Positions 22,003 through 34,200 of a stretch of DNA of 64,000 nt are shown here, in pieces (positions within the stretch are counted from its first letter, which is position 1; every line of letters starts with the position of its first letter). The stretch comes from Pseudoips prasinana (lineage: Eukaryota; Arthropoda; Insecta; Lepidoptera; Nolidae): contig OX621255.1 of NCBI GenBank assembly GCA_951640165.1, forward strand, positions 33,020,001 through 33,084,000, in the 5' to 3' direction. Both the position numbers and the translations under genes were made by a program. The notes below the pieces were generated by a model. It had not been told where the DNA came from. It searched no databases and saw only the letters and a program-made list of their open reading frames with translations.

Positions 22003-24049
22003 CATTTTCAATGTAAAATATTGATTCATCACGCCAATAAAGTAGTCGTATCGACATTCAGTTTTATAACTCACTCCTCACTTATATATGTTACATTTTT
22101 ATTTGTTTGCGATATTCTTATCATGGACAAATAAATAAAATTTTCTTTCTCCTGATATTGTTTACAACTCCTGCGGAGGCAATTTTGTTTTTTTTTGTGC
22201 AAATAAATCGAAGTCGCAGTTTTAACCCAACCTAGCCTACTATTTCCTAAATAATAAGTTTCCTGTTTCATTATTTTGTTAAATAATTTAGCAGACCGAA
22301 ATTTGATTTTCTAAAATGTATTAAGTAGGCCACTCACGACATTATTCGCTGAGGCAGCGATGTACAAGTGAATATATTATATGTATCGGTAGCTCTGTAT
22401 TATATTAACTTACGTTTACAAATTGACGCTGTTATATTGATACTCTATTGGAATAGAAAAGATGATGAATTAATATAAAAGAAGATGATATTTATTATAT
22501 TATTATTAATAGTTAATAGAATATAAGTATATATTCTATTAACTCGTTGCCTACATATAAAAAAGGGATTGGGTTGCTGTTTCTAAAAAGCTTTCGTTGA
22601 TGCGCTAATAATTTCCCACAAACCTGTGCCATAAAAATATTTAGTATCATTTGAGACTGGTCGTAGCCCAAATTTGGTCACGCGGACGTAATTACGGCAT
22701 ACCTTATAACCTTATCTGTTTAAGACCCATTATGCCGACAGGGGGGACGTTATAAAAAATTTCAAATATATTTATTTTGTGTTTGATTTTGTACCTATTG
22801 TTAATTTTGGGGAAGTACCTGCGATGTCAGGTCTCTGGTTTGTACCTGCCCGACAGAGCACAATGCCAGTGAAGAGAGCGCGGCGCGGCGCGGCCAAGTC
22901 TACGGGGAGAGGATAGCTAGCTACGTTTGGATGGAACTGAGTGGTTGCCTGCGGTGACAGGTCGGCCGTATGTCTGCTTCCCGCGAGGTAGGGAGTATCG
23001 ACTTTTATGTGATATTGAGGTTATTACAACGGGTCACCATATCAGTCTGCCGAATCTCGATACTCATAGGTAAACACACACCCGTGTTTATAATAGCTAA
23101 AAGGTAAAGAGAGAGAGAGTCGAATGGAGTCGACTTTTTGCTAAAGTGGCGATTTCTAGCAGTCAACTTTATGAACCCGTTTACTTGTTTCTAGGTGCCT
23201 ACACACGTTAGTACGCGTGCTGAGAAGCCACGCTGGATGTTGAGATTACCACCTTACCTTAAGGAAGTCATGACCATAAGAGACTCTCGTGACACTACAC
23301 ACAAACTGACATATATATATATGTATCATTCGCGCCGGCTGCGTACGGCCGCGAACGGGCCGCGACCACCAGTGTCCTCCATGACCTTTTGTTTAGATTC
23401 GAATCGATGAATTTCCCTCTCAGATCCTTAATGCGATAAGAGGCTCGCATCTTCGCGGATTAACATAGAGTGATAGTTGCCCCATACATAATAAATCTGC
23501 TGATCGTTATTCTTGTATGGCAAGTTACTACTTATTTGTTTTGTGTTTCAATGTTTAAGAACTTGTAGCACATGTTGCACAGTGTCATACCCCAATTAAA
23601 CACATTAAGTTACGTCGACTATTTATGTTACAGTTTGTAAACAAAAAAGTTAAATAGCCCACTGTTGCTAGGCATCTCACAATAGTACGTGATAGAGCTG
23701 AGTCCGAGTCCATGTTTACATCTCGTTACGATAATGATGCGCTGGTAGCGAGCTGTTATCCCGACATGCTGTTGTTGAACCATACAAGCTGAGCTCGGTC
23801 TTGAGCGTACTCTTCAAAAAAATTACCACACTTGGTGAACTTTTCCAAGTGACGGGGACGATACTATACCAATTCCGGGTAAGGGCTCCTGCTATTGTGT
23901 TGGCTTTAGCTTCTTAGAATATCAGTTCTGTCGGTCTAAATTGAATAATACGTTAAACAAGTAAGCATCACATTCCTTATTCTAAATTGTTCCAAAGTTA
24001 ACTCATAAAAACAAGATTTTCTACCTGAACCTATTCAGGTAAAAAACGC
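22003..24049. other. Spacer with GC-rich patch
   Basis: Mostly AT-rich. A patch at about 22850-23000 has a GCGCGGCGCGGCGCGG run and is followed by a GA run at 23106-23120. It could be an old promoter or repeat; no ORF supports a gene. Confidence 0.3.
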
Positions 24050-24275
24050 TCATCATCTTCATATCAGCCGAAAAACGTCCACTGCTGGACAAAGGCCTCC
24101 CCCAAAGATCTCCACAAATGCTCTATGTTATCATTTTAGCAATATTTTGTTTGCACAAAGTATATCTACTTGGATGGACCGATGAACTTGTGCGGGTCGC
24201 TGGAAGACGCTGGATGCGAGTAGCGCAACACCGGCACTTGTGGAGATCTTTGGGGGAGGCCAGTGACTTCAGTCG
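24050..24275. repeat. Two RTE tails in inverted orientation
   Basis: A minus-oriented tail (24050-24119, with CAGCCGAAAAACGTCCACTG) faces a plus-oriented ORF end (about 24170-24262, with GGATGGACCGATGAACTTGT). The blocks CTCCCCCAAAGATCTCCACA and TGTGGAGATCTTTGGGGGAG are exact complements. Confidence 0.6.
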
Positions 24276-24960
24276 GCGACTCGGTCTTGACTGAACTTGA
24301 CCAGTCCTGACCTGACTCAAAGCCAAAATATAGTGACAGGTGCACAAAACGTCCCTAAAACAATCTCTTGCATCTCTACGTCAGAAACCGCCCAGAGTGG
24401 AGGTTCGAACCCAAAGGGGGTATTACGTTTGTAATTTTATAGTGTGAGACAGCTCGAGCTCACGTTCGCCTCAATGGTTCAGGCAAGCAGAGTAAGTCCC
24501 TTCGGGATAAATATTACCATCTAACCTGGCTATGAACTAAGTAGTTTAAAAAAACATTAATTAAAAAGCGTGGAAAGCGTATTGAAATATATAGGTATAG
24601 GTGACAATACGATGTCCACGCCAATAATTAATGTATTATCGAATGTAGTACCTATGAAGCAAGTGACAAGAAATGTGGTACAATCCCCTTATCGCATACG
24701 TTCACATTACATAACATAATGTATACCTATTATCTGAAAGTTATTGATGTCATTATTACGGGGACAACTTCGTAGGTAGTTTAAAGTGTAATTGGGTTCG
24801 GATATGGATGTAACCCATGGGATCTACTACTGAAATTAAGTTTCCCCAGGCATAGGATTGTCAAATTTGAAAATTAATCATGTAGTACTGAATGTCCATA
24901 GGTTATATAATTGCAAGAATAAGGCAGTTTTTGAATACCAACTTACTTACTCAGTGGAGC
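24276..24960. other. Spacer
   Basis: Contains a fragment of the GAGCTCACGTTCGCCTC repeat (about 24455-24500). No gene. Confidence 0.3.
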
Positions 24961-25268
24961 TAGGTTGACCCCTGATGAATCAACTGTGTTCTTGTTCTGC
25001 AGCATATGCAGTGAAAACTATTAGACGGCTGACTGATGTTGACACAGCTAGAATGGTTTATTTCAGTTATTTTCATAGTGTAATGTCCTATGGAATTCTT
25101 CTCTGGGGTAGCTCTACTGACATTAACACTATATTTATATTACAAAAAAGAGCTGTAAGAGCTATCTATAATCTTGGCCCGATAGTGTCTCATAGAGAAA
25201 AGTTCAAAGAGGTTAACATTCTAACTGTAGCATTTCTATATGCATACAAATATCGATTCCTTCTGTAA
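24961..25268 (+). pseudogene. LINE ORF2 C-terminal fragment
   Basis: The frame encodes AAYAVKTIRRLTDVDTARMV, YFSYFHSVMSYGILLWGSS and IFILQKRAVRAIYNLGP, the standard region after RT in jockey/CR1-type LINEs. No catalytic block is present. The next bases lead into a Helitron at 25293. Confidence 0.8.
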
Positions 25269-25292
25269 AAGGAGCGATACACATAACGTAAA

Positions 25293-25680
25293 TCTATACT
25301 ATTATTATAAAGAGGAAAGGTTTGTATGTATGGGTGAAAATGTACTGGACCGATTTAAAAAAACTTGTGTGTAATTATGTACACGCGTTAGAAGTTATAC
25401 TTCTTAATATACAACTTGAACATAGTTATCAATTTTCATACCACCTAGAACTAACGTTATGCTGTTATTTTTACGATGCGCGCGCATCGTAAAAATTCAC
25501 TCTCATGCCACCTAGAACTAACTTCATGCTGTTACATTTTTTGGTGTCGGTGTGCGCGCGCATCGTAAAAATTCACTCTCATCATTTTTCTCCATCGCGC
25601 CAAAAGAAGTATAACTTCAAAAAATCTTTCACCGGTTGAATGCTACATTATCGCTGATTAATATAGGTTATTATAATTGT
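25293..25680 (+). mobile_element. Helitron-like element, interrupted
   Basis: Begins TCTATACTATTATTATAAAG, the common 5' start of small lepidopteran Helitrons. It continues with GTACTGGACCGATTTAAAAA, is interrupted by family P copy 3 (25357-25624), then resumes with TCTTTCACCGGTTGAATGCT. The 3' CTRR end is not clearly visible. Confidence 0.55.
25357..25624 (-). mobile_element. Palindromic element family P, copy 3 (nested)
   Basis: Same family as 10022 and 15996, with the inner module duplicated as in copy 2. It inserted within an A-run of the Helitron, leaving A-runs at both ends. Confidence 0.7.
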
Positions 25681-26133
25681 AAGAAAAAAATAAGGATCCC
25701 TACTAAAACTAAATAATGTTACCCAAGGTGTAACAAAATGCCTATAAAATATCTTTCATCGCTTGCGCTGCGAAAACTATTCATGATAGAACAAAACATT
25801 TTTCCACAATATTAAAGAACATATAAATATTTACAAAAAATGTCGCGATAGCATGCGTCTAACTATTGTGGTTATGTCACTATACCGACTTATAACATTT
25901 TATAATTTAATAGAAATTCCAACCAAAATCAGACCAAGTTATTTATACCTTTGCCTTAATCCTTACCTAAATAAATGATTTCTCAAGCAAGGCTGTTTAA
26001 ATACCTGTAAATTACTTTTAAGTTATTTAATAAAATTGAAATAAAATTAATTCGTCGCTACGCGTCGCCGCCGTAACGAGCCGGAGCGCCGCGCGCCGGG
26101 GCTGGAGTGCAGGAGAGGTGGAAATCCTGGTAT
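25681..26133. other. Spacer
   Basis: AT-rich except a GC-rich stretch at 26053-26110 (CGTCGCCGCCGTAACGAGCC) that has no supported ORF. Confidence 0.25.
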
Positions 26134-26734
26134 AAAAACCGGCCAAGTACGAGTCGGACTCGCACAGGAAGGGTTCCGTAGCAGCAAGTATTTCAGTTGA
26201 TTAAATGAAAGCAAATTGCGGTTTATAACGTATTAAAAAAAAACGACTTGCTCTCGTTCAAACCAATTTTCGTTGTTAGTTTACATGGTAATCTACATCA
26301 TATATTTTTTTCAGTTTTATCATTCTCTTATTTTAGAAGTTACAGGGGCGGGGGGGGGGGGGGGGGACACTCATTTTACCACTTTGGAAGTGTCTCTCGC
26401 GCAAACTATTCAATTTAGCCAAAAATGATATTAGGAACCTCAATATGATTTTTGAAGACCTATCCATAGACACCCCACATGTATGGGCACGATCAACAAT
26501 TTTTTTTTGTGTTTCAGTTCTATGTATGGCAACTCCCCAAAATTATTGTTCTTTATCTATTTTGTGTACAAAATCTTAATGCGGTTCACAGAATACACCT
26601 ACTACCAAGTTTCAGCAGCACAGCTCTTATAGATACGGAAAAAAGTAGCTGTGACATACGGACAGACAGACAGACAGACATGACGAATCTATAAGGGTTC
26701 CGTTTTTTGCCATTTGGCTACGGAACCCTAAAAA
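26134..26734 (+). mobile_element. Repeat family Q, copy 2
   Basis: About 600 bp, same layout as copy 1 with a 17-G run at 26350-26366 and the GGGTTCCGT/ACGGAACCC end hairpin. The start reads AAAACCGGCCAAGTACGAGT. Confidence 0.75.
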
Positions 26735-26880
26735 TGATGCGGCATTCTCGCTCAGGGTACTCCTTCAGCTTGTACGAAGCCCAACATCGTTCCAGAACTT
26801 AAAAACAGTTGACGGAGTTACTTAAGAAACTCACCAAGCCGCTTGCCGAGATAGAGGTTTACGTTATGCCAAAATGATTA

Positions 26881-26985
26881 ATAAATAAATGTCCACCCGT
26901 GCGAATCCGGGACGGGCCGCTAGTGATTTATAAAGTTTAACGCGGGTAAAACCGCAGGGCACAGTTGGTATTAGATATAAGAATA
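26881..26985 (+). mobile_element. Two Helitron-like 3' ends in tandem
   Basis: First end: CGGGACGGGCCGCTAGT, with CTAG at 26919-26922. Second end: GCGGGTAAAACCGCAGGGCA then CAGTTGG, with the hairpin GCGGGT-AAA-ACCGC just before the terminus. Helitrons end in CTRR preceded by such a hairpin; the second terminus is mutated. Confidence 0.5.
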
Positions 26986-27799
26986 ATCTCATATTGCATA
27001 CATATGTTTCCACAAAATAAGTAACTCTTTTATGGGGCAATGTATAAGATTTTATAACAAACTTCCCAATTATATTATGATTTGTTTACGAATAAGTTTA
27101 AAAGAATTATTGTGTAGCAGGGCATATTACAAAATTTCTGATTATTTAAGTGATAATAGTGCTTGGGATTGAATTGTTCTGAGTCAACACACATGATTGT
27201 AATTAATCTTAAGTATATATTTTTTTTTAAAGGATTCCTACTGAGTTTTCTGACAGTGTTTCTCAGTAACTGCCACGTCATGCACTTAGGGTAAAAAAAT
27301 GACGATTCCACATAAATGTAATTTTTTTTTAATAAATTATTTTTGAATTTGACACGAAATTATTAAAAACAGTGGCATAACACGACTAGGGAAGCCGTAT
27401 CGTTACGTGCAGGTAATACGAGTAAAGTAAAGTATTCTTTATTGTTCTGGTTGAGTAATAATACAGTTGTTACATGTTATATTATTATGTAGGAGGTAAC
27501 TATACTGCGCTCCATTTATCCTGTTTGTCGCACGACTCCCGATTCGCTGGCGAGAGAGAATAATAATGTTTGTAATTTCCAGCCTAAAGTTTCAACATTA
27601 AGTCAATGGTAGATACATTTTTTATTTAATTTGTTTTGGCCAAAGTGGTCCGACATTTTTACTCCCTCTCCGGGGCAAGTGAGTCAGTACCGTCCACTTC
27701 CAGACTCCGGGCTGCTACTTCGTATGCGTAATATCAGTTTTTGGCTCGAATTAAAATTTTACTCCAGTGAACCATCCTCCATTGAACCATCTACCATTG
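26986..27799. other. Spacer
   Basis: AT-rich. AGTATTCTTTATTGTTCTGG at about 27431 looks like a minus-strand retroelement tail. A frame at 27631-27882 is unrecognised and runs into the hairpin below, so I do not call it a gene. Confidence 0.3.
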
Positions 27800-27867
27800 G
27801 ATCAGAGAGGCAGCAAGGTTACCGTCAAGGTAGACGCCTTGACGATCACCTTGCTGCCTCTCTGATC
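27800..27867. repeat. 68-nt hairpin, 31-nt arms
   Basis: GATCAGAGAGGCAGCAAGGT begins the left arm (27800-27830) and its complement closes the right arm (27837-27867). 28 of 31 positions pair, with one 3-nt bubble and a 6-nt loop. The length and fold are pre-miRNA-like, but a MITE or a foldback duplication is equally possible. Confidence 0.6.
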
Positions 27868-28325
27868 ATCTTTTTGAAGTGAATTTATTTTAATTCTGGC
27901 TGAATTAAAGCCGAATAGTATTCCTACAGCAACTCGTTTGGTGGTTATTAATTTCAATAGTTCAGTTCACACCAGTTATTAATCAAGTGACTGTTCACAA
28001 ACCTAGAAATCCCAAAAAAACAAGTAACCAACGAACATTTAAAATTAACCGTTTCTTACCGGCTAATGGAATGTTGTGGGTGACTTGAAAGCTTGTCAAC
28101 TTATACTATTTAGTTTAAAGTTTTCTTGATAAAAAGACTAACGACGGTGCCGCTTTGAAGAGCTAAACTAGGTTCAAATAAATAAATAATATGCTATGTT
28201 ATTTGTTCAATTTTATTGCAAATAAATTACATAATTAAAATATATGTTTATATTCTTTGCAAAAACTCAGTGGAGGTCAGAATTTCAAAGTATGGGCCTC
28301 ACGCCAAATGTAAAAATAATGTTCC
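27868..28325. other. Spacer
   Basis: AT-rich DNA. No gene or repeat recognised. Confidence 0.25.
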
Positions 28326-28440
28326 ACCTTACCGACCGCTCGACGAGGTTAAGCAACTAGGGCGCGGCCATTCTATAGGTCTCCGTACTAAGGATAGCAC
28401 ATGACCGACTGTAGCCATTAGGGCTACAGTCGAGCTACGC
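28326..28440 (+). mobile_element. 5S rRNA-derived SINE, truncated
   Basis: CGACGAGGTTAAGCAACTAG then GGCGCGGCCATTCTATAGG resemble the internal control region of 5S rRNA. A 3' part with an 11-bp hairpin (CGACTGTAGCC…GGCTACAGTCG) follows. A longer relative lies at 54925-55161. Not a functional 5S gene. Confidence 0.5.
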
Positions 28441-28529
28441 TATATCAGAGGCCTACACAAATGAATAAACGAATGCATAAGTCCTCGATCCAAAAAGCAA
28501 GCAGAATACGTAATACAAGTAGAGTATTG

Positions 28530-28620
28530 CAGAGCGTGTCCGTGAACTGCGCCAGATAGCGGGTGCAGCGGGTCACGTCGGCGCGCTGCGTGGGCGCAGT
28601 GTGCCGCGCTCGACCTTGCA
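28530..28620 (-). other. GC-rich island, possible orphan exon
   Basis: About 90 bp of high GC inside AT-rich DNA. On the minus strand it is open and would encode ADVTRCTRYLAQFTDTLCN. No convincing splice donor is present. It may be an old exon, or chance. Confidence 0.15.
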
Positions 28621-28699
28621 CAAGCTAGTAAACTAGCTGATTAGGTACACGGAACTAATTAATAAGTCATGAGTGAAAAGTGCTAACGAATGTCTTCAC

Positions 28700-28910
28700 C
28701 AGAGAGCGCAGAAACTTAGGCATGCCAGCCAGACCTGAAACCAGCAGCCAACATCTAAGACTAAGGGAGTTTACGGCTAGCCTAGGAGGGTTTCACTGAT
28801 TCACCGGACAATAGGAGCGTGCATGGGCTCAAAACATCTACTCAAACAGAACTATAAACTAACCGCAATGGAAAGCACCCCCTTTGGGGTTTGAACTTCA
28901 GCTCTAGGCG
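28700..28910 (-). repeat. Dispersed repeat fragment
   Basis: Contains CCTAGGAGGGTTTCACTGAT and CCGGACAATAGGAGCGTG, whose complement recurs at 50211-50265. Weaker pieces occur at 21525 and 24455. Class unknown. Confidence 0.4.
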
Positions 28911-29199
28911 ATTACTGTAATAAATTTACATAAGGAACCTACCGTTGATTGTTTTAAAAACGGTTAGTGCAAGTTGCAACGGTTGCTCTTCGTCAATATG
29001 CAAAGACGAATCCATGTCCGATCGAACTTCTATCCGTTTTGAAAAATCTTCGGGATTTGAATTTAATCCTTCATGAGACGTTGTTACTAGTTGTAGTAGT
29101 AGACTTGCCATTACTGACAGGCAAAGTGAAACTACGAAGAGGCGGTACGTAATTGCCGCATTTATCTCTAATTGGACTCAGAATTAAAATCGGATGCTA

Positions 29200-29445
29200 A
29201 GAGATCCTCGTAATTTCTGACCGTCGTAATATTGACGCGGCGGAGGTACTCGCCAGCAAAGCCGGGTGCTCCTCCCCCCTTGGGGTTCTGGGGGGTCGCT
29301 TTCGCGGCGCCAGGTTTGACTTAGTAGCCTAAGTCCTTCTTGTGCCGGAGGGAGCGACCCAGCGATAGCTACTTTAAAATAAACAATAGGTTGGTACGGG
29401 ACCCTCGCCCGACTCACACTTGTCTGATTATTTAGATGCTTTTTT
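29200..29445. repeat. GC-rich unrecognised block
   Basis: About 245 bp of much higher GC than its flanks (CCCCCTTGGGGTTCTGGGGG). A minus-strand frame crosses it, but the predicted protein is not recognised. It could be a retroelement UTR. Confidence 0.3.
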
Positions 29446-29679
29446 TGCAATAAGATAAGGTAATTGTTTGTTTCACCACAATAATATAAAACTATAACAA
29501 TAATAGGTGCGCACATTTAATTGCAACACATTTTTACATAACACCTCAGCTAAGTTATTCGGAGATAACTTGTATCAAAGGCGCTAGCCCTAACTTAGTT
29601 TTTATACTTGGTTCTTGTTTATAGGGTGAAAATTAACATAAAAAGAGAAAAAAAGTTGTTTAAAATAAAATAAAATAAA

Positions 29680-29805
29680 AAAGGTTATTATTCACGTAGA
29701 CTTTAAAAAAGCGCTTGTAAATAGTCAGAACATGTTTGTAGTAATATAATTAATTAAGTATACATAATTATTTCTAGTTACATAGATATTTAGGTACACG
29801 GATTT
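29680..29805 (-). repeat. Dispersed repeat, partner of 11690-11815
   Basis: Reverse complement matches 11690-11815 across about 125 bp, e.g. AAATAGTCAGAACATGTTTG. The microsatellite that follows begins directly at the repeat's end. Confidence 0.6.
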
Positions 29806-29807
29806 TA

Positions 29808-30543
<736 letters not shown>

Positions 30544-30679
30544 GTACATACGCCAGCAAATCAAGCTAACCCAATCTGTCCAATTTCCTCAATTGAAAGT
30601 GAACCATGCTTTGATAAAGTTGAAAATCTATAAAAGAAATTTGATAGATTGGGGTAGCTGGATGTGCTGGTGTCTGTAC
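30544..30679 (+). mobile_element. Small palindromic MITE, family R copy 2
   Basis: 136 bp with the same arms as copy 1: GTACATACGCCAGCAAATCA at the left and GATGTGCTGGTGTCTGTAC at the right. Confidence 0.7.
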
Positions 30680-31404
30680 AATAGGGACTGAAAATTTGCA
30701 AAGAAATAGTGACGAAGAGTAAAATATGTTTTTAATAGTATATAATAATTACTCTCTCCATCTTAATAATATTTTTATCATCAAAAGCCTAGAATGTTCA
30801 CAACATTTTCGTAATCATAGTCATTTTTTTTCTTGGATCAGACTTACTATTAGTTTAATAACATTATTGATGCAAAGCGAGCCAAATTTTAACTCAAAAA
30901 TGAGAAAACATAAATTAAATCGCTAGGCCAGGGGACTTCCAGCCGGCTGGAAAGGTGTTATTAATGTGATGTTAGCCTTCCTGCTCTTCGAACCAAAACC
31001 GGTAGTCCATAAGGGCAAGGGAACTCGTCAATTGATTTGCCAGTGTGTATCGCACCTAGCTTTGTATTCGGACATCTGGTCGATTTAAATTAAGATTTCC
31101 CAATGTCGAATCTCCTTACTTAGGCTGTAGTATTACAGCTAGGTAAATCCACGTAAAGGATTAAATATCGACGGTACAAAACTGCGGCTTAGCTCCATAA
31201 CAAAGAATTAGTAAATCAGTCAAGACTGCGCTTTTCATACATTCCTACACGCATGACTATTGTTCCTCGTAAGGTAAGGCCACAGAATAAGTACCTCCCA
31301 GCTCAAGTTTTTGCCAAAGCAATACCGAAACCAGAGTATCTTCGATTGCTGGAAAGTACATATATTTAGCTACCTGCCATCTCCAGCTGTGTTCTTTATC
31401 TTCA
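30680..31404. other. Spacer
   Basis: No gene or repeat recognised. Confidence 0.3.
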
Positions 31405-32015
31405 TAAAAAACCGGCCAAGTGCGAGTCGGACTCGCACATGAAGGGTTCCATAGCAGCAAGTATTTCAGTTGATTAAATGAATGCAAATTGCGGTTTATG
31501 ACGTATTAAAAAAAAAACTACTTGCTAGATCTCGTTCAAACCAATTTTCGTTGTTGGTTTACATGGTAATATACATCATATATTTTTTTTGTTTTATCAT
31601 TCTCTTATTTTAGAAGTTAGAGGGGGTGGGGGGGGGGGGCACCCATTTTACCACTTAGGAAGTGTCTCTCGCGCAAACTATTCAGTTTAGAAAAACATGA
31701 TATTAGAAACCTCAATATCATTTTTGAAGACCTATCCATAGACACCCCACATGTATGGGTACAATGAAAAAACAATATTTGAGTTTCAGCTCTTTGTATG
31801 GCGACCCCCCAAAATAATTGTTCTTTTTCTATTTTTGTGTAAAAATCTTAATGCGGTTCACACAATACATCTACTTACCAAGTTTCAGTAGTTTAGCACT
31901 TATAGTTTCGGAAAAAAGTGGCTGTGACATACGGACGGACAGACAGACAGACTGACAGACATGACGAATCTATAAGGGTTCCGTTTTTTGCCATTTGGCT
32001 ACGGAACCCTAAAAA
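31405..32015 (+). mobile_element. Repeat family Q, copy 3
   Basis: About 610 bp with the usual start (AACCGGCCAAGTGCGAGTCG), a 12-G run at 31628-31639 and the GGGTTCCGT end hairpin. Confidence 0.75.
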
Positions 32016-33075
32016 GGGCAAATGTTTCATCTATCTTGCTATTATATTATATGTTTGGCTGTATATCAGGCTACCGAGGCAGGATACCTAAATAATCGAC
32101 GAGTGCTAAGCCGTAGCCCGCACAAGAAGCGCAACACGTGTGTCTTGAATTAAATTTTCACATATGGTGCTAGAACTGCTTAACTGTTGCATGTATCCTC
32201 AGTAACATTATATGTTTATTAATAAATTAAAACGAAATCTATAAGTAGTGTAGAACTGATGTTTATTTGGAGCGATGTGAAACGAAACAATCCTACACAT
32301 TGCCTCAGCGCACGCCCACCCAAATACCAGTGCTACCCAAACTACTAGTGCTACTCAAACAACTAGTATATTATTAGTACTAGTAATGACTTGTACTGAG
32401 TATAAAATTTCATTTAGGAACCAAGAAAAATAAGACTGCAGTCCGAGTCGTTCTGTACATTTGATAGCTCCTTTTAATTTTTGTTTTAATATTAGGCTAG
32501 TCTCAAGGATAGCTGCACAATGCTAGTCTACTATATCTGCGCTAGGCATTATTTGGCAAGATCTTTTATTAAGCCCCATGATCTCATAACCGCTAGAGCA
32601 AGCAGCAGTATCATGCCGTAGGTATCACGTGGGTAGTGTCGGAAAACTACCTAATGGCAAGGGAACAAGTAAACAAGTAGTTAGTCATCGCGTCCACGAG
32701 CACACAGGTTACGAACAGTCAAGGGTTAAGTTCAGTATTCTTGGACAGTTATGCAATCACACTGAGTTGATTGAAATATCAATTTAGTACATGTCCGTTC
32801 CTGTATGAAAGCAAGCGTTTTAGTGCACTGTCATGAGATGACATTTGATGACATTCATGTTTGTGATATGGCCCAACCGATTCATAATTATAGCTATCAT
32901 GGAAATAAAAGTAGACGGACGTTAAGTTGGAGCGGCCGGCCCGATCTGTTTGGTATACTTTTCTTATAAGTTTTCATGTAATCTATAGATTAAGAAATAC
33001 GATCCATTTGTGTTGTCCATTTGGCATTAGCTGCCCCAGACGGATGGACAGACAGAAAGACGAGTGATCCTGTAA
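32016..33075. other. Spacer
   Basis: Mixed AT-rich DNA. No gene recognised. Confidence 0.3.
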
Positions 33076-33313
33076 GGGTCAGCGCAGACAGAGAGGAGCG
33101 CAGCGGAGAGGATTTTATTAAGGCACTAGAAAATCAACTTTAGAGCTATAGGAATAAAGTGCATATATGCTTGAACCTGACAAAATGCTCGCGCAGTCTC
33201 GCGCATTGTAATGTTCAAGCATACTTGCACTTTATTTAAATAATTTTAAAGTTGATTTTCTAGTGCCTTAATAAAATCCTCTCCGCCGCGCTCCTCTCTG
33301 TCTGCGCTGGCCC
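33076..33313. mobile_element. Foldback element
   Basis: About 238 bp made of two long inverted arms. The outer arms (GGGTCAGCGCAGACAGAGAG and complement CTCTCTGTCTGCGCTGGCCC) extend through GATTTTATTAAGGCACTAGA and its complement. The centre includes a short GC-rich core. Non-coding; the fold suggests a MITE. Confidence 0.75.
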
Positions 33314-33443
33314 TAAGGATACCGTTAATTTTCCTTTTCACATACGGAAACCTACACAAGCGTTACTACAAAGAAAAACAAATAATATGTACATATATGC
33401 AGATAATATGTACATATATACAACAATGCTTTAATAGCCACAA

Positions 33444-33584
33444 GAGTTCAATGAAGGTAGTGATAACGATAACATAAGTAATTATGCTACACCCAAGACT
33501 AGTGACTTGGCAATGTTTCCCCGCGCCGGCGAATGTTCTCGAGCCGGCGCGCGGCCTTATCAGCTGCCCGCCGATGACAATGAC
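33444..33584 (+). promoter_or_regulatory. Candidate distal regulatory block A (apoLp-III copy 1)
   Basis: GAGTTCAATGAAGGTAGTGA followed by TAACGATAACATAAG matches 45210-45249 at 35 of 40 aligned bases plus one 5-nt gap. Downstream, CCGGCGCG (33544) and ATGACAATGAC (33574) recur at similar spacing in block B. It contains two close GATAA motifs and a CTTATCAGC. GATA sites are typical of fat-body genes; the regulatory role is inferred. Confidence 0.45.
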
Positions 33585-33910
33585 CGCCGAAACGTTACTC
33601 TTATTTATTGATACATTACTCGCTTCATCGTATTGTAATCTGCATTAGCAAACGTGTCGCTAACATATTCGTATTAGAAATTGTTGAATATTTTGCTACT
33701 CGTTTGCTGTTTTGCTAAAACGAGTAACACATCTCAAGTGATCAGTGTGAATACTTAGTAGTCACTTCATCTAAACGGAATCATTAGTACCTACGATGCA
33801 GCCCATAATAAGTATACAAAGACAAAACAAAAAGTATTTATTCATTCGTGCACGGAATTAATTATATACAGAATAGAGTAGATGAGCTAATTAGGAGTCA
33901 ATTATTTATA
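33585..33910. other. Spacer
   Basis: No gene recognised. Confidence 0.25.
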
Positions 33911-34200
33911 ACTAGCTGTGCCCCGCGGTTTTACCCGCGTTAAACTTTATAAATTATAGCCTACTAGCTGAGCCCCGCGGTTTTACTCGCGTTAATTATC
34001 ACAGCTCCTCCCGTAGGTGATAGCGTGATAATATATAGCCTATATGTTGACCCGACCTATTAGTAATATTCATGCAAAATTTGAAGTAAATCCACGCAGT
34101 ACTTTTTGAGTTTAGCCCGGACATACATACAGACAAACAGACACACAGACAAAAATTCTAATAAATTTTTGGCTTCGATATCGATTGAAGATCACGCCGC
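33911..34200 (-). mobile_element. Helitron-like, two tandem 3' ends
   Basis: CTAGCTGTGCCCCGCGGTTT and, 50 bp on, CTAGCTGAGCCCCGCGGTTT. Read on the minus strand each is a GCGGGTAAAACCGC-type hairpin followed by CTAG, the Helitron 3' end. The rest of one element extends right (GACATACATACAGACAAACA). Confidence 0.6.
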
